The notes under the pieces: generated by a model
Database searches by the model: none
Told to the model about the DNA's origin: nothing
Seen by the model: the letters and a program-made list of their open reading frames with translations, nothing else
NCBI GenBank assembly: GCA_013400115.1
Contig: VXBP01004442.1
Coordinates: forward strand, 1,119 to 65,118
Direction: 5' to 3'
Length of the DNA: 64,000 bases
DNA from: Rhinopomastus cyanomelas
Taxonomy: Eukaryota; Chordata; Aves; Bucerotiformes; Rhinopomastidae
Program-made: the position numbers and the translations under genes
Shown here: positions 35,301 through 40,890 of the stretch, piece after piece
Layout of the letters: each line of letters opens with the position of its first letter
Numbering within the stretch: the first letter of the stretch is position 1

Positions 35301-38300
35301 ATCTTCAATACAAAGAGGCTGCTTCATCAGAGTTAGGGAGAGATGAAAAGGCCCTTTGAAGTTAAACTGGTTTGGTTTTTCCTTTGTTAGAGCCTGGCTT
35401 CAGTTGGGAATTATTTTGGGGACGGAGCCAGTGTGTAAATGGATCGTGAAGGGTCACGGCGAGGGATTAGTCAAGGCGGTGACACTGGCCGTCCTTCATT
35501 GACACTCCCCGAGCCTCCCCACGGAGGGCTGTGTGGGCATTGTGTGCGCGCGGCGCGCTAGCCACCCCCGGCGGTCACTTCCACGGCAGAGCGTGCTGGT
35601 GTCCCGGCGTGGACACGTTGCAGTGCAGAGCTCTTCTCACGTCTTGTCGGCCTTCGGTCACGCTCGAGACCAAATGCAATGAGATTGTAGATTCACAGCA
35701 AGTCCAGGGTTGGAAGTGACCTCAAAGGTCACCCAGTCCCAACCCCCCTGCACAGGCAGGGACACCTTCACTACAGCAGGTCACTCAGGGCACCAGCCAG
35801 CCTGCCCTTCAACACTGGCAGCCATGGGGCAGCCACAACCTCCCTGGGCAACCTGCTCCAGCATCTCAGCACCCTCACAGCAAAGAGTTGGTTCCTCATG
35901 GCCAACCTCAGTCTCCCCTCTTCAGTCTGGAACCCTTTCCCCTTGGCCTCTCACTACCCGTCATATCAAAAACCCTGCCCTGGCTTCTTGTAGCCCCCTT
36001 CAGAGACTGGAAAGCTGCTGGAAGGTGACCTGGGAGCCTTCTCCAGGTGACAACCCCACCTTGCTCAGCCTGGCCTCATAGTGGAGGTGCTCCAGTCCTC
36101 TGAGCATTGGAGCTGCTCTCCTCTGGATGCCTTCAGGAGCTCTGTGTTTTTCTTCTGTTGGGGACTCCAGAACTGGACCCAGGACTCCAGGTGGGGTGTC
36201 ACTGGTGCAGAGCAGAGGGGGAGAATCCCCTCCCTCAACCAACTGTCCCAGCTTCTTTTGCTGCAGCCCAGGAGCGGTTGGCTCTCTGGGCTGCCAGCAC
36301 CCACTGACAGCTCCTGGGAAACTTCTGCTTCACTCCCACTCCCAAGTCCTTCTCCTCAGGGCTGTCCTCAATCCTTTCTCCTCCCAGTCTTTACTCATGC
36401 TGCATGGCATTGCCTCAGTGCAGGTGCAGACCCTTGCCTTGGCTCTTGTTGAACTCCCTGCACTTTGCACAGCCCACTTCTGGAGCCTGGCGAGGTCCCT
36501 CTGGATGGGCTCCCTTCCCTCCAGGGTGTTGACTTCACCGCACAGTTACCTGAAAGACTGCAGAAGACAGATGAGCTCTGACCCTCCGCACCCCTAGTTC
36601 GCTGCTGGTGTGAACTGTTGCCTGCACCACGAAGTGGCTTCAGCTCACGCTGCCTGAACATCTCGACCAGTCCCTGCTGCGCGTTCGTTTTCCACCTCTG
36701 AGAAGCCATAAAGAAGGATCCCGTGGTCAAGTAGTGTTTTTAAACAGCAGTCACACAAGTTACCTGCTGCTTCTTTTAACCCCCTCGTTATTTTTGTTTT
36801 TAAGGGACTTGCTGTGATTTTTAATTCTGTGATGCTGTGCTAATGACTTGAACTCTCTGTCTCTTACAGGACTGAAACCTGCCAGGGAACTATCACTGTT
36901 ATGAAATCCAGAGGTAAGAAAGGAGCTTGTGCTGCTTGAAATCAGTGTCTTTCTCAGTGTGATTGATGCCATATGAAAGCCTCCACAAACACCAGTGCAG
37001 AGCTGTATTTAAACTGGGCGTAAGGAGAGGGGGAAGTGTGGAGTTTCCCTGTCTCAGCACAGGAGCCAGCCAGCGAAGAGTTAATAGTGACCAACAGGAG
37101 TGGAGGATGTGTTTTGTACTGCACAGGGTGTGGAAGGAGTCACAGAATCACAGAGCATTAGGGACTGGAAGGGACCTCCAAAGATCACCCAGTCCAGTCC
37201 TCCTGCTACAGCAGGATCCCCTAGATCCAGTTGCACAGGAACACATCCAGGCAGGTTTTAAACGTCTCCAGAGAAGGAGACTCCACAGCCCCCCTGGGCA
37301 GCCCCTGCCAGGGCTCTGGCACCCTCACCATGAACAAGGTCCTTCTCACACTGATGTGGAACCTCCTCTGCTTCTGCTCACACCCGCTGCCCCCTGTCCT
37401 ATCACTGGGTGCCCCTGAGCAGAGCCTGGCTCCATCCTCCTGACACCCACCCTTCACACATTGATCAACACCCATGGGGTCACCCCTCAGGCTCCTTTTT
37501 CCCAGCTCCAGAGCCCCAGCTCCCTCAGCCTCTCCCCACTGTCTTTCCTTCAGGGTTTCAATCAAACAGTAGCAAAACACAGGTAGGAGAGAACCCAGAG
37601 TGGGAGAAACTTGACCTTTTCTTAATCTTTCCCTTGAAACAAGGGTGGGCAAGAGCACTGCCTGTGCTCACACGGATGGAACAGCTCAGGGATTGAGCAG
37701 GTGTTCAGTTAGACTGGCATTTGAGCCCACAGCACTGGAGGTCACCTGTGGGGTTGGAGGTCACCTCTGCTGGAGCCTTTATTCAGCCTGGAGCTGAGCT
37801 TTAGGCACAGTCCTGGGTGTTTTAGAGCTGTGGAGTCTGAGCTGCTCTACGTGCACCACGAACGTGCTCTGGTGCAGTTTGAAAGGCCTCCCAGTACCCC
37901 CAGCCCCTTACGTGCTGCAGAGTTTTAATTTACTGGAGCCTTTCAACCTCCTCCCCAGGCACTGAGGGTGGGAGGGAGCGTGGGGTGCAGCCGGTGCCGC
38001 TCTGATGTTCCTAGCGGAGCGCAGCCCTGCAGCCCAGGGGGCCGCGAATCCAGGATGAAAGATGCAGCTGCTGTATTTGTAGATAACACGTGAGCAGCAT
38101 CGCGGTCGCGCGGTGCCATCAAAAGCACCGAGCGCTGCAGCCAAACACGAGGGGAAATTTCCTCTCTCCTGCTGCCCAAGTCCCTGTTTTGGAGGTTTGG
38201 GGCTCGTTTAGGGCACAGCGGGTGTTACACTGGCTGTGAACAGCACCCCTCTGGAAATCACAGAATCCTCATGGCTGGAAAAGACCTCCAGGATCATCAA

Positions 38301-39245
38301 GCTCAGCCCAACACCTCCCCAACCCCTACACCACAGCCTCAAGGGCTCTGGCCACTTGGTTTTTAAACACCTCCAGGGATGGGGACTCCACCACCTCCCT
38401 GGGCAGCCTGTTCCAGTGCCCAACCACTCTCTCAGGAAATAATCTTCCTCAGATCCAATCTGAACCTCTCCTGATGCAACTTGAGGCCATTTACTCAATG
38501 GAAATGGGAGGAGAGAGCAGCAGCAGCCTCACTACAGCCTCCTTTGAGGGAGCTGCAGAGAGCAAGAAGGTCTCCTCTCAGCCTCCTCTTCTCTAGATTC
38601 AATAACCCTAGTTCCTTCAGCCACTCTCCACAGGGCCTGTTCTCCATCCATCTCCCCACCCTCATTGCCCTTCTCTGGCCCCACTCCAGCCCCTCAATGT
38701 CCTTCTGATCCTGTGGCACCCAACACTGGCCCAAGTGCTCAAGGTGCAGCCTCATGAGCGCAGAGCCCAGGGGCACCATCACCTCCTCCCTCCTGCTGGT
38801 GGCTCTGTTCCTGATGCAGGCCAGTACTCATCACCATTGCTGTGCCACCTCTGTGGCGATGGTGCTCTGGCAGTGACTTCACCACAGGGTTGATCAGAGG
38901 GTGAAGGTGGAAGACAACAGGCAGAGCTGCAGTTCAGGCAGCAGGTGGCTGAGGAACTAGCTTGGAGTGGACGTGGTCTCCCCAGCCACCTGGGGAGGTG
39001 AGGTCCTGAGTGAGCTGCTGGCTGTGCGCCTCCGTGAGCTGAGGGCTCCAGCTGCCCCTGGGGAGCCGCCAGTTGTCTGTGACAGAAACATCATCAACAC
39101 AGAGGAGATGTCACCACTTCCATTGTTTCTCTCCTCAGCTTTCTGGGGTGAATCTGACGACAGCAGCAGCTCCGAGATCGAGGCCGCTTTGCGCCCACAG
39201 ACTCAGGGCACAGAAACAGATGAATTTGATGACTTCTACGATTAA
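4955..39245 (+). CDS. KIZ: KIZ (kizuna centrosomal protein), 3' part of gene, nine exons
   Basis: Kizuna is a PLK1 substrate of the pericentriolar material that stabilises centrosomes during spindle formation. The exons seen are 4955-5324, 8413-8662, 12376-12510, 14064-14228, 17137-17287, 20745-20904, 29635-29734, 36870-36913 and 39139-39245. Every junction is AG/GT and every phase matches, giving 1482 nt (493 codons plus stop). Identification rests on the C-terminus: SEIEAALRP and the final DDFYD are the known kizuna ending, and the exon at 20745 (ALLVLREAL, then CSLPAIPDS) matches the ALLRKAL/CSLPSI region of the human protein as I recall it. The N-terminal coiled-coil exons must lie left of the window. 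XRN2 follows on the same strand, as in other vertebrates. The middle of the protein is poorly conserved, so an exon could have been missed. Confidence 0.9.
5325..6212. other. unique KIZ intron sequence
   Basis: No repeat, exon or RNA gene is recognised. Confidence 0.5.
6213..6768 (-). mobile_element. CR1 3' end, group A
   Basis: The tail at 6213 runs through the ORF2 end to about 6768. Read on the minus strand it includes LVRPQLDYCVHFWAPQF. Confidence 0.93.
6769..7424. other. unique KIZ intron sequence, GC-rich
   Basis: The stretch 6890-7400 is GC-rich and codes by chance on both strands. There is no recognisable homology. Confidence 0.45.
7425..7653 (+). mobile_element. CR1 internal fragment, rearranged
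   Basis: REVKGNTKNFYRYVNGKKGK, from the region before the RT core of CR1 ORF2, is joined directly to a much more 3' segment (GSRSREVILPL to LERVQRRA). The copy therefore carries an internal deletion, and it ends at the N at 7654. Confidence 0.8.
7655..8205 (-). mobile_element. CR1 fragments on minus strand
   Basis: The ORF2 end is recognisable from 7655 to about 8030 (CATTGTGGTGGCCCCTCTGG, and CCCAGACTGTGATTGGCC). A second short tail (CACAGAATCATCATGGCCTG) lies at 8151-8205. Part of 8030-8150 is unassigned. Confidence 0.75.
8413..8662 (+). CDS. KIZ: KIZ coding exon b
   Basis: The acceptor is CATTTTTACAG and the donor is GATGG/gtatgt. It enters in phase 1 and leaves in phase 2, open throughout its 250 nt. 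The protein is acidic and Pro-rich (ASAEDEEVVQKSP, LPVASCETDKD, LGWEEPVGSS). LPVASCETD followed by WEE resembles the human IPVSEYCES...PWEG segment. No domain is visible. Confidence 0.8.
8866..9192 (-). mobile_element. CR1 3' end, group A
   Basis: The tail starts at 8868 and is truncated after the segment encoding KGGCREDGARLCSG on the minus strand. Confidence 0.94.
9193..10089. other. unique KIZ intron sequence, candidate enhancer at 9580-9900
   Basis: The part at 9580-9900 is repeat-free and CpG-containing, with AT-rich cores (GCAAATTAT-like and CAATTATG), unlike the CpG-poor surroundings. There is no coding sign. Confidence 0.35.
10090..10682 (+). mobile_element. CR1 3' end, group D
   Basis: The copy runs from GTCATTCTCCCCCTGGACTG to CTCACTGATTCTATGACTGT. 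It is interrupted by an N at 10557 that is flanked by a duplicated 25-27 bp segment. Confidence 0.92.
10823..10982 (-). mobile_element. CR1 tail doublet, group A
   Basis: There are two consecutive tail units, joined at GATCCAGTCATTGGGGATTG (10901-10920), with no ORF2 sequence left. Confidence 0.9.
10983..12375. other. repeat-free KIZ intron block, candidate regulatory DNA
   Basis: This is an unusually long CR1-free stretch. It starts with a CpG-rich, (CGG)n-like patch (11150-11200). It continues with AT-rich cores such as CATAATTCAAGC (about 11321) and GCTTAATTGTTC (11686). It has no coding sign on either strand. Confidence 0.35.
12376..12510 (+). CDS. KIZ: KIZ coding exon c
   Basis: The exon is bounded by CTGTCCGCAG and CTCAG/gttagt. 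It has phase 2 at both ends and is 135 nt long. It encodes GLSPVLQLIEDAVLRTSP...YQVQDVGV, a short predicted helix that may correspond to the human IEALKLIH helix. Assignment rests on splice sites, phase and position rather than strong sequence identity. Confidence 0.7.
12511..13257. other. unique KIZ intron sequence with a 55-bp duplication
   Basis: A 55-bp unit (CTTCCC.CCAGCTGCCTGTG) occurs twice in tandem from 12521 to about 12630, directly after the exon c donor. Nothing else is recognised. Confidence 0.5.
13258..13655 (+). mobile_element. CR1 3' end, group H
   Basis: The ORF2 end remnant is still readable (RTRSSGFKLGEERLRLDLRN). The tail is GGATGACCTGTGGAGGTCCC, then ATTCTATGATTCTAT. Confidence 0.92.
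13656..14063. other. unique KIZ intron sequence
   Basis: It contains an AATAAA at about 14027 just upstream of exon d. Nothing supports its use as a poly(A) site. Confidence 0.45.
14064..14228 (+). CDS. KIZ: KIZ coding exon d
   Basis: The acceptor is TTCTTTTGTAG and the donor is ACCAG/gtatca. Phase is 2 in and 2 out, over 165 nt. It encodes a helical, charged segment (SLGEADLEACEAAVLHQLQ, then LLRRMRDGSLPPEKTLEAEG). There is no ATG near its start, so ordinary ORF scans miss most of it. The frame continuity with exons c and e is the main support. Confidence 0.75.
14531..14601 (+). tRNA. tRNA-Gly (anticodon GCC)
   Basis: This is a complete cloverleaf of 71 nt. The acceptor stem GCATTGG pairs with CCAATGC, with discriminator A at 14601. 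The anticodon stem CTCGC/GCGGG holds the loop CTGCCAC, with anticodon GCC at 14563-14565. The T arm is CCGGG/CCCGG. The A box TGGTTCAGTGG (14538-14548) and B box GGTTCGATTCC (14580-14590) match RNA polymerase III consensus without mismatch. The gene lies in the KIZ intron between exons d and e, in the same orientation. It has no introns and no CR1-like tail, so it looks like a functional gene rather than a SINE. Confidence 0.96.
14608..14612 (+). terminator. RNA polymerase III terminator of tRNA-Gly
   Basis: Five T residues start 7 bases after the end of the tRNA, in the usual place for a Pol III stop. Confidence 0.85.
14700..15054 (+). mobile_element. CR1 3' end, group A, with three tail units
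   Basis: A short ORF2 end (TGCCAGAGCCCTGGCAGGGG) is followed by tail units of 76 bp period, with the joint GACTGGATCTAGG at 14807, 14883 and 14959. Confidence 0.94.
15055..16429. other. repeat-poor KIZ intron block
   Basis: A 30-bp direct repeat (CTCATCCTGCTCCG) lies at about 15278-15337, and a short (CAG)n run at 15476-15491. The part 15640-16260 is CR1-free with CpG-containing and AT-rich patches, and could be regulatory. Confidence 0.35.
16430..16500 (-). mobile_element. CR1 tail, group A
   Basis: A single minus-strand tail unit ends where a plus-strand group-F copy begins. Confidence 0.88.
16506..16968 (+). mobile_element. CR1 3' end, group F
   Basis: The copy carries AACTGGAACACTTGCCTTA to AACCCCTAATGATCTGTGTT. 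A tail-like GATGATCTTTCCAGTCCC is embedded at about 16597, which suggests an older copy with an internal rearrangement. Confidence 0.88.
17137..17287 (+). CDS. KIZ: KIZ coding exon e
   Basis: The acceptor is CTGTTTCTCAG and the donor is GCCAG/gtgggt. It enters in phase 2 and leaves in phase 0. It encodes RPDLLWDVDLLQTQLSDH and LSEEASGMFETLLASTEKV, two amphipathic helices. A group-B CR1 begins only about 13 bp after the donor. Confidence 0.78.
17300..18016 (+). mobile_element. CR1 3' end, group B
   Basis: The copy runs from CAATAGGCTTGGGGCCGTGG to the tail GGTCTTTTCCAACCTGAATG. ORF2 is still open from 17595 to 17930 (LRGPLIALYNCLRGHCGDAG). Confidence 0.94.
18017..18574. other. unique AT-rich KIZ intron sequence
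   Basis: The part 18230-18360 is very AT-rich (TTTTTTTAAAACC, AAAATGTTAATGC). No feature is recognised. Confidence 0.5.
18575..18660 (-). mobile_element. CR1 internal fragment
   Basis: GCCTCCTCTTCTCCAGGCTG on the plus strand is the antisense of the LEKRRL segment. It abuts a plus-strand copy. Confidence 0.75.
18661..19202 (+). mobile_element. CR1 3' end, group C
   Basis: ORF2 is open from 18581 to 19117 (LEQRRLRGDLLALCSSLRGG). The tail is GGTGATCCTGGAGGTCCCCT, then GTGATTCTAAGG. Confidence 0.93.
19203..19599. other. unique KIZ intron sequence
   Basis: No exon or repeat is recognised. Confidence 0.5.
19600..20156 (+). mobile_element. CR1 3' end, group A
   Basis: The copy runs from GGGGTGGGTTAGAAGGGAGG through the ORF2 end (with small deletions around 19941-20000) to the tail CCCATCCCTAACATTCTGAG. 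Confidence 0.93.
20389..20565 (-). mobile_element. CR1 3' end, group D
   Basis: CAGAATCATTGAGGCTGGAA to CTCTGGGCAGGTAACCTGGA. This is a diverged copy. Confidence 0.85.
20745..20904 (+). CDS. KIZ: KIZ coding exon f
   Basis: The acceptor is TTCTAATGCTGCAG and the donor is CAAG/gtaaga. It enters in phase 0 and leaves in phase 1. ALLVLREALPEEGGNRSS followed by EPTCSLPAIPDSAGG and KHAP is clearly related to human kizuna ALLRKALTEECGRRS...SSCSLPSI...IKEAKPA. This is one of the two best anchors for the gene call. Confidence 0.92.
21003..21707 (+). mobile_element. CR1 3' end, group B
   Basis: The copy starts CATTGGCTTGGAGCAGTGTG, 98 bp after KIZ exon f. ORF2 is open from 21239 to 21631. Confidence 0.94.
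21813..21990 (-). mobile_element. CR1 tail doublet, group A
   Basis: Two units of 80 bp period begin CAGAATCATTAGGGATTGG at 21813 and 21893. They are followed by a few bases of the ORF2 end. Confidence 0.9.
21991..23383. other. repeat-free, CpG-containing intron block, candidate enhancer
   Basis: About 1.4 kb contains no CR1. From 22260 to 22990 AT-rich cores alternate with CpG-rich patches (TTTAAACTAATTCTCCGCGG, CGCATTATATAATCAAAACG). CpG retention in non-promoter DNA and the repeat exclusion suggest constraint. There is no open frame with homology. Confidence 0.4.
23384..23730 (-). mobile_element. CR1 3' end, group A
   Basis: The tail contains a short triplication of the CCCCCTGCCACA.CAGGATC segment (23440-23555). 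It is followed by the ORF2 end. Confidence 0.92.
23767..23904 (+). mobile_element. CR1 3' end, group A
   Basis: CTTCTCTGGAGACATTTCAA to CTACTGTTCTGTGATTCTGT, separated from the minus-strand copy by 36 bp. Confidence 0.93.
23940..24415 (+). mobile_element. CR1 3' end, group B
   Basis: ORF2 is open to 24304 (LRGDLIALYNCLRGHCRDAG). The tail is GATCCTGGGGTTCTTTTCCA, then GTGATTC. Confidence 0.94.
24416..25005. other. unique KIZ intron sequence
   Basis: It ends in short GGTTGGTT runs (24950-24985) directly before the minisatellite. No exon is accepted. Confidence 0.5.
25006..25421. repeat. 52-bp minisatellite, eight copies
   Basis: The unit starts AGGATTGGGGTTCAGGGTCC and continues with GCTGAGTGCTGGCAGGAGCA. 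Copies start at 25006, 25058, 25110, 25162, 25214, 25266, 25318 and 25370, exactly 52 bp apart. The last two copies share variant bases (GATGGCAGGGTGC), which shows duplication of a variant unit. Confidence 0.97.
25422..26336. other. unique KIZ intron sequence
   Basis: No repeat, exon or RNA gene is recognised. Confidence 0.5.
26337..26732 (-). mobile_element. CR1 3' end, group A
   Basis: The tail is slightly shortened (starts ACCAGGAAGGGACCTCAGAA). The ORF2 end runs to CAGCCTGTCCTCAGCAGGGA. Confidence 0.93.
26733..27654. other. unique KIZ intron sequence
   Basis: Apart from the candidate exon at 27346 nothing is recognised. 26760-26990 is AT-rich and open on the minus strand without homology. 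Confidence 0.5.
27346..27468 (+). CDS. KIZ: possible additional KIZ exon between exons f and g
   Basis: A good acceptor (TGGGTCTTTCAG) opens a frame that fits the phase left by exon f. It reads GGREKKPEGDKDTLITLGQL. A donor GTGGGA after 27468 gives 123 nt, and a weaker donor GTTTTG after 27426 gives 81 nt. Both keep the frame into exon g. The segment falls where human kizuna has KSKKENVAADIPIT followed by EAYQLL, a stretch otherwise missing here. The likeness is weak and could be chance. Confidence 0.3.
27655..28240 (-). mobile_element. CR1 ORF2 end without tail, group A
   Basis: The tail proper is missing: the copy starts at TTTAAATGTCTCCAGAGAAG. Read on the minus strand it is open from 28066 to 27608 (MRPHLECCVQLWAPQYKRDV). 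A short direct duplication (GCAGAGTAGAGGAGGAGAAG) lies at about 28070-28112. Confidence 0.93.
28241..28717. other. unique KIZ intron sequence
   Basis: No exon or repeat is recognised. Confidence 0.5.
28718..29416 (+). mobile_element. CR1 3' end, group A, about 700 bp
   Basis: The copy runs from GGACCAGGACAGAGTGGGGA through RPHLDDCVQLWALQFQKDTE to the tail TCCCAATCCCTAATGTTCAG. Confidence 0.95.
29635..29734 (+). CDS. KIZ: KIZ coding exon g
   Basis: The acceptor is CTACTTAACAG and the donor is TCCAG/gtaagg. It enters in phase 1 and leaves in phase 2. It encodes a serine-rich acidic segment (DGSDSSANGESSPEE, then SSDSSSSLKESRPAFSR) comparable to human EASFSSSEGSPLSR. Many sites look phosphorylatable, in keeping with a mitotic kinase substrate. 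Confidence 0.88.
29735..30221. other. unique KIZ intron sequence
   Basis: No repeat or exon is recognised. Confidence 0.5.
30222..30570 (+). mobile_element. CR1 tail array
   Basis: A diverged tail (GGGGCTTGGAACTGGATGAT) at 30222-30290 is followed by a group-A tail. Two and a half copies of a 100-bp unit start at 30321, 30421 and 30521. The first two are identical by eye and include 30 bp of non-CR1 sequence (CGGTCATTTTCGTGTGCAGC). Confidence 0.93.
30571..31097. other. unique KIZ intron sequence, partly AT-rich
   Basis: A 43-bp imperfect direct repeat (TTCCCTTTGGGTT.CTGAGCAG) lies at about 30694-30770. 30960-31050 is AT-rich. Confidence 0.5.
31098..31435 (-). mobile_element. CR1 3' end, group A, with three tail units
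   Basis: Units of 76 bp period have the joint CAGTCATT at 31183 and 31259. They are followed by the start of the ORF2 end up to GCTCTGGCACCCTCAGG. Confidence 0.94.
31490..31880. other. intragenic CpG island-like segment
   Basis: CpG density is high (GGCCGGCCGCTGGTTTGCGG, GGCGCCGCGCTGCCGCGG) and comparable with the XRN2 promoter. It lies between KIZ exons g and h. Chance open frames occur on both strands without homology. Confidence 0.6.
31881..32470. promoter_or_regulatory. repeat-free block with promoter- and enhancer-like motifs
   Basis: Seen in order: a TAATTG homeodomain core (31985-31990), a perfect forkhead core TGTTTAC (32000-32006), an ATTGG CCAAT box (about 32104 and 32146), an octamer-like CTTTGCATA (32158-32166) and TATAAAAG (32211-32218). 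The block follows the CpG island directly and has no repeats. It may be a conserved enhancer or an unannotated promoter. The short frame after 32219 shows no homology. Confidence 0.4.
32471..32956. other. unique GC-rich KIZ intron sequence
   Basis: 32640-32900 is CpG-rich. Nothing coding is recognised. Confidence 0.45.
32957..33336 (+). mobile_element. CR1 tail array, group A
   Basis: Four to five tail units occur without ORF2 sequence. The last two full units share an insertion (CCAACCCCTAACATCCTATG) and repeat with 108 bp period (TCTAGGTGAT at 33121 and 33229). Confidence 0.92.
33337..33804. other. unique KIZ intron sequence
   Basis: A (CCG)5 run lies at about 33535-33550. No exon is recognised. 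Confidence 0.5.
33805..34190 (-). mobile_element. CR1 3' end, group A
   Basis: The tail is at 33805. The ORF2 end runs to CAGCTCAAAAGCCCCAGCTT. Confidence 0.94.
34191..34502. other. unique KIZ intron sequence
   Basis: Nothing is recognised. Confidence 0.5.
34503..34610 (-). mobile_element. CR1 tail, old group-D type copy
   Basis: AATCACAGAGCTATTGTGGC to GGCAGTAAGTGCCACGTCCA. It is diverged and is followed directly by a younger copy. Confidence 0.75.
34616..34880 (-). mobile_element. CR1 3' end, group A
   Basis: CACAGAATCATTAGGGATTG to the CTGCCCCTTGTCCTACGAGG truncation. Confidence 0.93.
34881..35692. other. unique KIZ intron sequence
   Basis: 35440-35680 is CpG-rich (GTGTGCGCGCGGCGCGCTAG at about 35540). 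There is no coding sign. Confidence 0.45.
35693..36550 (-). mobile_element. CR1 3' end, group E, about 850 bp
   Basis: The tail is CACAGCAAGTCCAGGGTTGG. The copy extends far into ORF2 (CAGAACTGGACCCAGGACTC, then CAGTCTTTACTCATGCTGCA) to about 36550. It is an old copy with broken frames. Confidence 0.9.
36870..36913 (+). CDS. KIZ: KIZ coding exon h (44 nt)
   Basis: This is a micro-exon bounded by TGTCTCTTACAG and CAGAG/gtaaga, entering in phase 2 and leaving in phase 1. It encodes TETCQGTITVMKSR, matching the human HENKKKPVINLKSN segment directly before the conserved tail. It is too short to be found by ORF length. Confidence 0.88.
37138..37552 (-). mobile_element. CR1 3' end, group A
   Basis: The tail starts at CACAGAATCACAGAGCATTA. 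The ORF2 end is cut at CTCAGCCTCTCCCCACTGTC. Confidence 0.94.
37553..38257. other. unique KIZ intron sequence
   Basis: 37980-38150 is CpG-rich. No exon is recognised. Confidence 0.5.
38258..38830 (-). mobile_element. CR1 3' end, group C
   Basis: AATCACAGAATCCTCATGGC to GGCTCTGTTCCTGATGCAGG. It ends about 310 bp before the last KIZ exon. Confidence 0.93.
39139..39245 (+). CDS. KIZ: KIZ terminal coding exon
   Basis: The acceptor is TTTCTCTCCTCAG, entering in phase 1. It encodes AFWGESDDSSSSEIEAALRP and ends TDEFDDFYD with TAA at 39243-39245. The acidic tail is the best-conserved part of kizuna. The frame happens to stay open upstream of the acceptor to 38967, which I take as chance. Confidence 0.95.
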
Positions 39246-39385
39246 GATTCACCCCCCTGCTGGCTTTTTGGGAAGGAATAAATGGTACCACCTCGTAGAG
39301 CCTGCAAGTGCCTCTGGCTGAGGTGCAGCTCACCGCGTTGTAAGCCAAGAAAACCCCGGTGCAAAATAAAGATGAGTGGGTGCTG
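39246..39385 (+). other. KIZ: KIZ 3' UTR with two poly(A) signals
   Basis: AATAAA occurs at 39277-39282, only 32 bp after the stop, and again at 39365-39370. The second is followed by a GT-rich stretch (GATGAGTGGGTG) typical of a downstream element. The 3' UTR is therefore probably 60-150 nt long. Which signal is used cannot be told from sequence. Confidence 0.7.
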
Positions 39386-39841
39386 CACCCAGCCTCCTTG
39401 TCTGCATCTTTCTCTGAACCGAGCGTCTTCCTGCCCCAGAAAACCTTTGGTTTTGGGGAACAAAGGGATCCACAGGCCGCTGGGCAGGGGGCCTCATTGA
39501 TCTTTATCTTCTCCCCCAACAGATCAAGACGAAGAAAGGCGTGAAGTGTAGATTTCTAACTGGGCATGGTGTGGGACGGAGCAGCGAGCCCCGGTGCGCC
39601 GCAGCTTGTGCTGGCTTTGTGGTTTCCACGTGGGTGTTGCTGTGTGGACATCACAGCTCTTAGGTGACTCGAGGAGCTTCGTGCATTCATTGGCTTCTTT
39701 TGACTTCTTTTCCCTTCAGTTAATTAAGCACAAAGTTTTCCTTTCCAAGGGAGAAAGCAGGGGCTGCGTTAAGGCAAAGTGAAGAAACTGTTCATAATGC
39801 CGGTAAGTTCAGAAGCAAAACCCAGCACCATGGCAGGGGAC
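39386..39841. other. KIZ-XRN2 intergenic sequence, unique
   Basis: Nothing is recognised after the KIZ poly(A) signals. Confidence 0.5.
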
Positions 39842-40130
39842 TTGGAACTGGATGATCCTGGGGTCCCTTCTAACCCTGACTGATTATGACTTGGTCTAGG
39901 TGGTCCTGCTGTGGCAGAGGGATTGGACTAGATGATCTTTCAAGGTCCCTTCCAATCCCTAATGACTTGATCTAGGGGATCCTGATGTGGCAGAGGGATT
40001 GGACTGGATGATCTTTCAAGGTCCCTTCCAATCCCTAATGACTGGATCTAGGGGATCCTGCTGTGGCAGAGGGATTGGACTAGATGATCTTTCGAGGTCC
40101 CTTCCAATCCCTAATGACTCTATGATTAAA
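39842..40130 (+). mobile_element. CR1 tail array, group A
   Basis: A diverged tail (TTGGAACTGGATGATCCTGG) is followed by three group-A tail units of 76 bp period (joints at 39888, 39964 and 40040). Confidence 0.94.
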
Positions 40131-40257
40131 CTCTGCTGCGAAGCAGGGCTGTATCTGCATCCATGCAGCCCATCAAAACTGGCTTGAAATGCTGACAGTA
40201 CTCAGTTTAAGATAAAGTGTAGCCTGAGACAAGCTCAACAATATGACATGAAGTGTA

Positions 40258-40890
40258 GGAGAAAGGGACCTGTGGGTCCTGTTGGCCAGCAGGATGGCCA
40301 GGAGTCAGCAATCAGCCCCTGTGGCCAAGAAGGACAATGCCATCAAGGGGTGGATCAGAATGGGAGTGGTTAGTAGATGGAGAGAGGTTCTCCTCCCACT
40401 CTGCTCTGCCCTGATGACATCACATCTGGAGTCTTATGCCCGGTTCTGGGCTTCTCAGTTCCAGAAGGACACAGAGATGATGGAGGGAGGGGAGCATCTC
40501 CCTGCTGAGGAGAGGCTGAGGGAACTGGGAGAAAAGGGAGCCTGAGGGGTGACCCCATGGATGTTGATCAATGTGTGAAGGGTGGGTGTGAGGAGGATGG
40601 AGCCAGGCTCTGCTCAGGGGCACCCAGTGACAGGACAAGGGGCAGCGGGTGTGAGCTGGAGCAGAGGAGGTTCCACATCAGTGTGAGAAGGACCTTGTTC
40701 CCGGTGAGGGTGCCAGAGCCCTGGCAGGGGCTGCCCAGGGGGGTTGTGGAGTCTCCTCCTCTGGAGACGTTTCAAACCTGGCTGGACATGGTCCTGTGCA
40801 ACTGGATCTAGGGGATCCTGCTGTGGTGGGGGATTGGCCTGGATGATCTTTGGAGGTCCCTTCCAATCCCTAATGCTCTGTGATTGTATG
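40258..40890 (+). mobile_element. CR1 3' end, group A
   Basis: GGAGAAAGGGACCTGTGGGT to the tail TTCCAATCCCTAATGCTCTG. Relative to other copies it lacks about 40 bp around the LLERAQRRA segment (40480). Confidence 0.95.

Noticed and set aside
38967..39138. In-frame extension of the last KIZ exon upstream of its acceptor
   Set aside because: The acceptor at 39138 is strong, phase from exon h fits exactly, and the upstream residues do not resemble kizuna. The open frame is probably chance.
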